Below, piece after piece: positions 1-4,133 of a stretch of DNA of 5,232 nucleotides; within the stretch, counting starts at the first letter, position 1; each line of letters starts with the position of its first letter. Made by a program: the position numbers and the translations under genes. Below the pieces are notes generated by a model. That model did no database searches. It was not told the DNA's origin and saw nothing but the letters and a program-made list of their open reading frames with translations. This stretch comes from Candidatus Nitrosopumilus sp. (GTDB taxonomy: Archaea > Thermoproteota > Nitrososphaeria > Nitrososphaerales > Nitrosopumilaceae), in NCBI GenBank assembly GCA_013043295.1, contig JABDOO010000157.1:1-5232 (forward strand), given 5' to 3'.

Positions 1-41
1 TCTTGAATTACTGGCCATCTCTTAGTTGAAGGGTCTGCCAT
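1..41 (-). CDS. rpoB: RNA polymerase subunit B, N-terminal fragment (partial, runs off the window)
   Basis: Only the first 13 codons are visible, reading MADPSTKRWPVIQ. The assignment rests mainly on context: in archaea the gene directly downstream of rpoH is normally rpoB (or rpoB2), the second-largest subunit of the DNA-dependent RNA polymerase, and the short N-terminus fits thaumarchaeal RpoB as I remember it. The ATG follows the rpoH TAA stop with no base between them, so the two genes are surely co-transcribed and may be translationally coupled. The rest of the gene lies to the left of the window. Confidence 0.75.
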   Translation of the reverse strand, partial: MADPSTKRWPVIQ

Positions 42-293
42 TTAGATTTCCACCACATAACGATAATAGAGACTTTCACCAGCAGTTGGACTTTTTCGAG
101 TTATCTTAATCATATCTCCCGGTTTTACACCAAGTCCCAAAATTGCAGGGTCATTTACAAAGATTAATGGTAATTCAGTTGGTTTGCAATTATATTTTTT
201 TAAAACTTCTTCAGCTTCTTGTTTTGAAATAATTTCATGTTTAGGGACATAGACATGATCAGGTACTAGGACTTGATTTTTCTTAGTTGCCAT
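42..293 (-). CDS. rpoH: DNA-directed RNA polymerase subunit H (RPB5-like)
   Basis: This complete 83-residue protein is the archaeal RNA polymerase subunit H, equivalent to the C-terminal assembly domain of eukaryotic RPB5, which sits at the lower jaw of the enzyme near downstream DNA. Visible family signatures are LVPDH at residues 9-13, an LP-x-I...DP stretch at 41-49, KPGD at 57-60, KITRKSPTAGES at 63-74 and YYRYVV at 76-81. The length is normal for archaeal RpoH, and the protein lacks the N-terminal nuclease-like domain of RPB5, as expected. The ATG at 291-293 gives the expected short basic N-terminus. Its TAA stop is fused to the rpoB ATG, the usual archaeal rpoH-rpoB operon order. The gene is transcribed divergently from the surface-protein cluster. 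Confidence 0.97.
   Translation of the reverse strand: MATKKNQVLVPDHVYVPKHEIISKQEAEEVLKKYNCKPTELPLIFVNDPAILGLGVKPGDMIKITRKSPTAGESLYYRYVVEI
50..54 (-). promoter_or_regulatory. possible Shine-Dalgarno site for rpoB inside the end of rpoH
   Basis: The minus strand reads GGTGG eight bases before the rpoB ATG, inside the last valine codons of rpoH. GGTG can pair with the CACC of the archaeal 16S rRNA 3' end. A downstream operon gene without its own leader would need such a site. The match is only four bases, so this is weak. Confidence 0.3.
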
Positions 294-314
294 TTACAAG
301 TCCCCCACATCGAA

Positions 315-324
315 CATTAAATGT
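315..324 (-). promoter_or_regulatory. candidate TATA box for rpoH
   Basis: The minus strand reads ACATTTAATG, centred about 26-27 bases before the rpoH ATG. That is the spacing expected for a leaderless archaeal transcript and nearly the same as for the surface-protein promoters in this window. A second TATA-like run (plus-strand TTAATATATATG, 369-380) lies about 80 bases from the rpoH ATG and could instead give a leader of roughly 55 bases. I prefer the proximal site on spacing alone. Confidence 0.4.
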
Positions 325-393
325 AACAGAAAATAATACACACAAACTGTCAAAAATTCACGCTCGGGTTAATATATATGTAATTTGAAAATT

Positions 394-413
394 GAAAAAA
401 CCCGTCTTTTTTC
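394..413. repeat. small AT inverted repeat (GAAAAAA / TTTTTTC)
   Basis: GAAAAAA at 394-400 and TTTTTTC at 407-413 are exact reverse complements separated by CCCGTC. A second small palindrome, AATTT-GA-AAATT, sits just upstream at 382-393. Both lie between the divergent promoters of rpoH and the first surface gene. They could be regulator sites, a weak bidirectional terminator or chance in AT-rich DNA; the sequence does not decide. Confidence 0.3.
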
Positions 414-440
414 TATTTTGTCAACAAATTTTTTCACAAC

Positions 441-449
441 CTTAAATAG
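441..449 (+). promoter_or_regulatory. TATA box of surface gene 1, leaderless spacing
   Basis: CTTAAATAG ends 23 bases before the ATG at 472 and shares TAAATAG with the promoters of the next two genes, which have almost the same spacing (24). With archaeal initiation about 25 bases past the TATA centre, transcription should start at or within a couple of bases of the ATG, so no Shine-Dalgarno site is needed. This also rules out the upstream in-frame TTG at 385, which would not be in the transcript. Confidence 0.65.
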
Positions 450-471
450 TATAAATTCAGGCGTAAAATTG

Positions 472-1299
472 ATGAAAGCTCATCTATCGGTGTTTGCCCT
501 ATCTGCAATATTATTTGCAAGTATTGGTATGGCACCAGCATTTGGACAAATACAAAGCTCGATTGTTGTTACTACAGACAAATCATCATACGCAGAAGGT
601 GAAACAATCCTAGTAACAGGAGAAGTAAAAGATCTGTATGGTGTTCCAGTTAGTGTAATCGTTAAAGCTCCTAATGGGAACTTGGTATCAATAGCACAAG
701 TAACAGTTGGTGCTGATAAAAAATTCAGCACAGAAATTACTGCAGGTGGTTCATTGATGAAAGCAACTGGTGAATACACAGTTACAGTTCAATACGGAAC
801 AGAGAATCGAACAGCAACAACATCATTTGAATTTGGTGGATCTACAGATACTCCAAAGACTCCTTCCTCAGTTACTGAAACTACAGTATCAGTTCAAGGT
901 TCAAGTGATTTGATAGGATATGAAATTACAGGCGGAAAATTACTAAGTATTATGCCTGATGTGGATGCAAATTCACTCATAGTTTCAATTTCTGCAACAA
1001 GCGACGGTTCATTGACTCTTACAATCCCTAGATCAGTATTGGATGCAACAATTGGTGGTGAAGATGACGACTTTTTCGTCTTAATTGATGGAGAAGAAGT
1101 AGACTTTGATGAAACAGTAACATCAACTGACAGAGTTCTCACTATAGCATTCCCAGTAGGTGCTGAAGAGATCGAAATAATCGGTACTTTTGTAGTCCCA
1201 GAATTTGGTACAATAGCAGCCATGATTCTAGCAGTAGCAATTATCTCAATAATTGCAGTATCTGCAAAATCAAGACTTAGTATTATACCAAGATACTAA
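472..1299 (+). CDS. surface protein 1: PEFG-CTERM protein with A and B beta-sandwich modules
   Basis: This 275-residue secreted protein is predicted to be membrane-anchored. Residues 1-26 form a signal peptide (Lys2, hydrophobic core, APAFGQ cleavage region). Module A (about 27-122) is a beta-rich, Ig-like domain: TDKSSYAEGE, then VTGEV, APNGN at 66-70, IAQVTV and a GEYTV strand near 100-104. A Ser/Thr/Pro-rich linker (about 123-145) leads to module B (about 147-240), which is acidic and contains GEDDD, FFVLIDGEE and EIEIIGT. The tail has PEFG at 243-246, a 19-residue transmembrane helix at 247-265 and a basic stub (Lys266, Arg268, Arg274). PEFG-CTERM tails are a known thaumarchaeal sorting signal thought to be processed by an archaeosortase; that processing is inferred here. 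There is one N-glycosylation sequon (N112-R-T) and no cysteine. The start at 472 was chosen because it begins the signal peptide and fits the TATA spacing; a longer in-frame TTG start adds a non-signal extension. The specific function is unknown; a structural or ligand-binding envelope role is likely. Confidence 0.9.
   Translation: MKAHLSVFALSAILFASIGMAPAFGQIQSSIVVTTDKSSYAEGETILVTGEVKDLYGVPVSVIVKAPNGNLVSIAQVTVGADKKFSTEITAGGSLMKATGEYTVTVQYGTENRTATTSFEFGGSTDTPKTPSSVTETTVSVQGSSDLIGYEITGGKLLSIMPDVDANSLIVSISATSDGSLTLTIPRSVLDATIGGEDDDFFVLIDGEEVDFDETVTSTDRVLTIAFPVGAEEIEIIGTFVVPEFGTIAAMILAVAIISIIAVSAKSRLSIIPRY
1198..1299 (+). repeat. 3'-terminal sorting-tail repeat, copy 1
   Basis: This 102-base segment runs from the PEFG proline codon to the stop. 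Its first 80 bases (1198-1277) are identical to 2170-2249 and 3153-3232. The last 22 bases differ by 4 from copy 2 and by 3 from copy 3. It encodes the PEFG motif, transmembrane helix and basic tail. Confidence 0.97.
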
Positions 1300-1307
1300 A
1301 TCTCATC

Positions 1308-1321
1308 TTTTTTCTATTTTT
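1308..1321 (+). terminator. T-run terminator after surface gene 1
   Basis: TTTTTTCTATTTTT begins 8 bases past the stop codon. Archaeal RNA polymerase terminates on coding-strand T runs without needing a hairpin. It differs by one base from the tract after gene 2, consistent with duplication of whole gene units. Confidence 0.6.
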
Positions 1322-1370
1322 AAAGATCCGAGTGATCGGTTAAGCTAAGATCATAAAAAATGATTTTTGA

Positions 1371-1384
1371 ATATACATAAATAG
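1371..1384 (+). promoter_or_regulatory. TATA box of surface gene 2, leaderless spacing
   Basis: ATATACATAAATAG is repeated exactly before gene 3 (2297-2310), and in both cases it ends 24 bases before the ATG. This predicts a start of transcription within about 3 bases of the ATG at 1408. A GGTG at 1396-1399 resembles a ribosome binding site but would lie upstream of the predicted RNA start. Between terminator and promoter (1322-1370) I see only weak inverted repeats, such as CCGA-GTGA-TCGG at 1328-1339. Confidence 0.7.
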
Positions 1385-1407
1385 CAATAATACTGGGTGG
1401 AAATAGG

Positions 1408-2271
1408 ATGAATTTTAAACGTTCTACAACATCAATGGCAATCGCCCTCATGGCAGTGTCATTAGTTTCAATGACCTCTATTCAGCAAGATGCTTTTGCT
1501 CAAACTATTGGAATGTCTCTTACAGCTACAGCCGATAAAGGCGGAGATACAATTACATTGACAGGCCAAACAGTTTCAAAACTTAGTGATGTCACATTTA
1601 CTGTAACATCTCCAAGTGGAAGCAATGTAGTCGCAATTGATCAATTATCACCAGATGATGATGGTCATTTTGTAAAAACATTCAAAGTCGGACCAACATG
1701 GACTGAAAATGGATTTTACCAAATTAAAGCATTACAAGGCACAGGAGCAAATTCAATGTACACCTTGAAAGTATTTGTTGAAGTAAAAGATGGCATGACT
1801 CAAAGAACTTCTGTAACAGAATCTAACTTAGAAACAGGAATCTTCACACCAACCACTACAAATGTTGGAAAAGATGCAGGAATTTTACTTGATGCAATAG
1901 TTGTCGAGAATGGTTCTTCAATGTTCGAGGTTACTGGAAAAACAGATAGAGTTAGTCAAGATATCACTGTGAAAGTAACTGCACCAAATGGAAATGTGGT
2001 AAAAGTTGCTCAAATATCACCAATGCTTGATGGAGAGTTTGCTGCAAAGATTACAGTAGGTGGTCCATTATGGAAACAAGATGGATTCTACACAGTATCT
2101 GTTAAACAATTTGACGATCCAAAATATACTGCTTCAGCTGAAGTAGATATTCAGGACGGAGTTGTAGTACCAGAATTTGGTACAATAGCAGCCATGATTC
2201 TAGCAGTAGCAATTATCTCAATAATTGCAGTATCTGCAAAATCAAGACTTAGCATAGTTCCAAGATACTAA
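1408..2271 (+). CDS. surface protein 2: PEFG-CTERM protein with two A modules
   Basis: This complete 287-residue secreted surface protein starts with a signal peptide at 1-31 (MNFKR basic start, hydrophobic core, DAFA cleavage site). It carries two tandem copies of the Ig-like A module. A1 (about 34-126) has SPSGSN, AIDQLS, DGHF and TENGFYQI. A2 (about 158-248) has APNGN at 192-196, VAQIS, DGEF, GGPLWK at 218-223 and GFYTV. The B module of its neighbours is missing and replaced by A2. The linker at about 128-157 is rich in Thr/Ser. The tail has PEFG at 255-258, a transmembrane helix at 259-277 and a basic end (KSR...PRY), making it a PEFG-CTERM sorting signal. It has one sequon (N168-G-S) and no cysteines. 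It has its own promoter and terminator, so it is probably a separate transcription unit. The family is recognisable in Nitrosopumilus-type genomes but its role is not known to me; an envelope-associated binding or structural role is an inference. Confidence 0.9.
   Translation: MNFKRSTTSMAIALMAVSLVSMTSIQQDAFAQTIGMSLTATADKGGDTITLTGQTVSKLSDVTFTVTSPSGSNVVAIDQLSPDDDGHFVKTFKVGPTWTENGFYQIKALQGTGANSMYTLKVFVEVKDGMTQRTSVTESNLETGIFTPTTTNVGKDAGILLDAIVVENGSSMFEVTGKTDRVSQDITVKVTAPNGNVVKVAQISPMLDGEFAAKITVGGPLWKQDGFYTVSVKQFDDPKYTASAEVDIQDGVVVPEFGTIAAMILAVAIISIIAVSAKSRLSIVPRY
2170..2271 (+). repeat. 3'-terminal sorting-tail repeat, copy 2
   Basis: Its first 80 bases (2170-2249) match copies 1 and 3 exactly. 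Identity with copy 1 continues three more bases to 2252. The remaining bases to the stop carry 4 differences from copy 1 and 3 from copy 3. Confidence 0.97.
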
Positions 2272-2280
2272 GTTCACAAC

Positions 2281-2294
2281 TTTTTTCTCTTTTT
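2281..2294 (+). terminator. T-run terminator after surface gene 2, abutting the next promoter
   Basis: TTTTTTCTCTTTTT lies 9 bases past the stop. It runs straight into the TATA region of gene 3, so terminator and promoter share a 62-base intergenic space. Confidence 0.6.
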
Positions 2295-2296
2295 AA

Positions 2297-2310
2297 ATAT
2301 ACATAAATAG
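2297..2310 (+). promoter_or_regulatory. TATA box of surface gene 3, leaderless spacing
   Basis: This is an exact copy of the 14-base element before gene 2 (ATATACATAAATAG) with the same distance to its ATG. It predicts a leaderless mRNA starting near 2330-2334. The AGGTG at 2315-2319 would be upstream of the RNA start and so is not used as a ribosome binding site. Confidence 0.7.
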
Positions 2311-2333
2311 AGACAGGTGCAAATCGCAACAAG

Positions 2334-3254
2334 ATGAACAACCGTACGTCGTTCGCGCTACTAGCCTTATTGACTGCAGTCGGTACTTTAACCATGACAT
2401 CAGCATATGCTGAACACCATGAAGGTGGTGAACATATGGAAGATCACTCAGATATTCCACAAGCATGTGTAGGATGTTCTATGGAAGATGCTAAAGATGC
2501 AGCAGCAAAAATGCTGCGAGATGATCTTCCAATTTCTGTTTGGACAGACAAAGCAGAATATGGACACAATGACATGATTAAGGTAACAGGCCAAGTAGCA
2601 AACGTAGCCTCTGGATATCCAGTTACAGTATCTGTTGTTAGTCCCTTAAACTCCATAGTTACAATTGATCAAGTCAGTGTAACACAAGATGGTACTTTTG
2701 AGACGACACTAAATACAGCAGGTGCTATGTGGAAATACGATGGTACATACACCATTAAAGTAAACTATGGCAGTGCTGAAAAAAGCAATAAAGCTAAAGT
2801 TGAACTAACTGGTGGAATTGGATTTACACCAACATACAACCAACCAACACAAACCAAACAATGTGGTGGTAATGAATTATCTGCAAGTGGCCAATGTGTG
2901 CCATTTACAATTTCAGGTGGAATGGTAACTGGTGCAAGTCTCAATACAGATGATAATTCAATTGTAATTATGATCAGCTCTGAAAATGAAGGAACACTGA
3001 CAGTAACCCCAACAAAAACAGTCCTAGACGGTATCTTCATGGTACTAGTTGATGGTGAAGAATGGGATGATGTTGAAATTGTTGCAAACAAAGTAACAGT
3101 GATGTTCCCACCAGGCGCTGAACAAATTGAAATAATCGGTACCTATGTGATTCCAGAATTTGGTACAATAGCAGCCATGATTCTAGCAGTAGCAATTATC
3201 TCAATAATTGCAGTATCTGCAAAATCAAGACTCAGTATTGTTCCAAGATACTAA
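2334..3254 (+). CDS. surface protein 3: PEFG-CTERM protein with His/Met/Cys-rich N-terminus
   Basis: This complete 306-residue secreted protein has a signal peptide at 1-26 (TSAYA cleavage site). The mature protein begins with a stretch unlike its neighbours: His28, His29, His34, Met35, His38, then CVGCSM (Cys45, Cys48, Met50) and an Ala/Lys-rich, probably helical segment at 51-61. This is a plausible metal site, for copper or another soft metal; that is inference only. Module A (about 66-157) has WTDKAEYGH, VTGQV, IDQVSV, DGTF, MWKYDGTYTI. A short Pro/Thr/Gln linker carries Cys177 and Cys188, which could form a disulfide. Module B (about 190-270) has FMVLVDGEEW and QIEIIGT, and is shorter than in gene 1 because it lacks the GEDDD insert. 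The tail has PEFG at 274-277, a transmembrane helix and basic end, nearly identical to genes 1 and 2. There is no sequon in the mature chain. It is the only protein of the four with cysteines in the mature chain. The function is unassigned; metal binding, redox or structural roles at the cell surface remain open. Confidence 0.9.
   Translation: MNNRTSFALLALLTAVGTLTMTSAYAEHHEGGEHMEDHSDIPQACVGCSMEDAKDAAAKMLRDDLPISVWTDKAEYGHNDMIKVTGQVANVASGYPVTVSVVSPLNSIVTIDQVSVTQDGTFETTLNTAGAMWKYDGTYTIKVNYGSAEKSNKAKVELTGGIGFTPTYNQPTQTKQCGGNELSASGQCVPFTISGGMVTGASLNTDDNSIVIMISSENEGTLTVTPTKTVLDGIFMVLVDGEEWDDVEIVANKVTVMFPPGAEQIEIIGTYVIPEFGTIAAMILAVAIISIIAVSAKSRLSIVPRY
3153..3254 (+). repeat. 3'-terminal sorting-tail repeat, copy 3
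   Basis: Its first 80 bases (3153-3232) match copies 1 and 2 exactly; the last 22 differ by 3 from each. Just upstream, GAAATAATCGGTAC is also shared with gene 1, so similarity to gene 1 reaches back into module B while gene 2 lacks it. Confidence 0.97.
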
Positions 3255-3266
3255 AAGTTACACAAC

Positions 3267-3288
3267 TTTTTTCATTTTTTCATTTTTT
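3267..3288 (+). terminator. triple T-run terminator after surface gene 3
   Basis: Three runs of six T separated by CA lie 12 bases past the stop. This is the strongest T-rich tract in the cluster and should end transcription from gene 3. Gene 4 then needs its own promoter unless readthrough is incomplete. Confidence 0.6.
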
Positions 3289-3293
3289 AATAG
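3283..3293 (+). promoter_or_regulatory. weak candidate TATA box for surface gene 4
   Basis: TTTTTTAATAG overlaps the end of the terminator tract and ends only 17 bases before the ATG at 3310. That is closer than the 23-24 of genes 1-3, so a transcript from it would begin at about the ATG or just inside it. Either another element is used, readthrough from gene 3 supplies the mRNA, or the start is the in-frame GTG at 3328. Confidence 0.3.
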
Positions 3294-3296
3294 TAA

Positions 3297-3300
3297 AGGA
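3297..3300 (+). promoter_or_regulatory. possible ribosome binding site for surface gene 4
   Basis: AGGA, able to pair with UCCU at the archaeal 16S rRNA 3' end, lies 9 bases before the ATG at 3310. It would matter only if gene 4 is on a transcript with a leader, for example readthrough from gene 3. It supports ATG 3310 over GTG 3328. Confidence 0.3.
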
Positions 3301-3309
3301 AATATACAA

Positions 3310-4131
3310 ATGTGCATTGAAAAGTTTGTGGGTTTAAGAATTTTCTATGGTCTCATTTTATTATTGGCAATTTCCACTGGAACAGTTTTTGCACAAGAAT
3401 CTCTAATTTCAGTTCAAACAGATGATAATCACTATGATGAGGGGGATACAATAGTTGTTTCAGGAAACATTACCACAATAGTAGGCACTACACCAATTAC
3501 TCTGCAGTTATTTTCTGAAGGAAACATGGTAGATATAGCACAAATCACAGTAGCACAAGATGGAAGTTATTCTCATACCATTATTGCAGAAGGTCCATTA
3601 TGGAAAAAAAGTGGGGAATATACAGTTAGGGCCTCATACGGAGAAGGAAACATTGCAGAGACAGAATTTAGTTATTCACCAAAATCAGAAATAATTACAA
3701 CTTCGACAAACTTTGAAGTGGATGCTGGAAGTCACGGAACGTTTGATGTAGAGTATACAATCTTCGGAGGAACAGTCAAAAACATAGTAGTGGATTCAGA
3801 TATTTTTGCAGTAGTAGTACAGATTGATGCTTTTGATGAGGGTACCATCACTTTAGACTTACCAAGAGAATTCATAGGGGCTGAAAAGCAGGATGGCAAG
3901 GACGATACATTCATTGTTCTAATAGACGGAATAGAAGTTGGATATCAAGAATCAGTGGTATTGGCAGATTCTAGAGTAATAACAATAAATTTTGAAGCAG
4001 GGGATTCAGATATTGAAATAATAGGAACTTATGTTGTTCCAGAATTTGGAAGTATAGTAATGGTAATTTTAGTTGTAGGGATAATGACCACAGTACTAAT
4101 TTCAAGAAACAGATTAGGAATTAAAATTTAA
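3310..4131 (+). CDS. surface protein 4: diverged PEFG-CTERM protein with A and B modules
   Basis: This 273-residue secreted surface protein is the most divergent of the four. Its signal peptide is 1-28 (Lys5, Arg10, then a strong hydrophobic core and VFA cleavage site). Module A (about 32-120) has TDDNHYDEGD, VSGNI, IAQITV, QDGSY, GPLWKK at 95-100 and GEYTV. Module B (about 144-240) has FGGTVKNI, GTITLDLP, a KQDGKDDT insert, FIVLIDGIEV and DIEIIGT. The tail has PEFG at 244-247, a hydrophobic helix and a basic end (SRNRLGIKI). The A-B order and the charged insert make it most like protein 1, but its tail DNA is unrelated at synonymous sites to the shared 80-base block. It has one mature sequon (N53-I-T); its only cysteine is Cys2. 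The start at 3310 was chosen for the signal peptide and AGGA spacing; GTG 3328 is possible, and a longer frame from 3208 overlaps gene 3 and is rejected. It converges on the cysteine desulfurase gene with two bases between stops. Function is unknown. Confidence 0.87.
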   Translation: MCIEKFVGLRIFYGLILLLAISTGTVFAQESLISVQTDDNHYDEGDTIVVSGNITTIVGTTPITLQLFSEGNMVDIAQITVAQDGSYSHTIIAEGPLWKKSGEYTVRASYGEGNIAETEFSYSPKSEIITTSTNFEVDAGSHGTFDVEYTIFGGTVKNIVVDSDIFAVVVQIDAFDEGTITLDLPREFIGAEKQDGKDDTFIVLIDGIEVGYQESVVLADSRVITINFEAGDSDIEIIGTYVVPEFGSIVMVILVVGIMTTVLISRNRLGIKI

Positions 4132-4133
4132 TT

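Noticed and set aside
385..471. In-frame TTG extension of surface gene 1 by 29 codons
   Set aside because: It adds a Thr/Asn-rich stretch ahead of a perfect signal peptide, overlaps the TATA box at 441-449, and would not be in the predicted transcript.
480..1223. Minus-strand open frames opposite surface gene 1 (480-779, 894-1223)
   Set aside because: They are shadows of the coding strand: no signal peptide, no recognisable family, Ser/Thr/Pro-rich composition typical of antisense reading, and no promoter.
2315..2319. AGGTG before gene 3 as a Shine-Dalgarno site
   Set aside because: The spacing of 14 bases is long, and it would lie upstream of the transcription start predicted from the TATA box.
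1198..3254. The three repeated blocks as a CRISPR array or mobile-element ends
   Set aside because: The copies are about 970-980 bases apart, lie in frame at gene ends and encode a sorting tail. There are no short regular spacers, inverted terminal repeats or transposase.
3208..3309. Upstream ATG extension of surface gene 4, overlapping gene 3
   Set aside because: It reads through the gene 3 tail repeat and the T-run terminator in another frame. The signal peptide begins at the ATG at 3310.
3313..3315. Cys2 of surface protein 4 as a lipoprotein anchor
   Set aside because: It precedes the hydrophobic core of the signal peptide rather than following it, so it is not in a lipobox position. The other three proteins also lack a lipobox.
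2444..3914. Minus-strand open frames opposite surface genes 3 and 4 (2444-2656, 2765-3091, 3732-3914)
   Set aside because: Antisense shadows with low-complexity composition and no domain or start signals.
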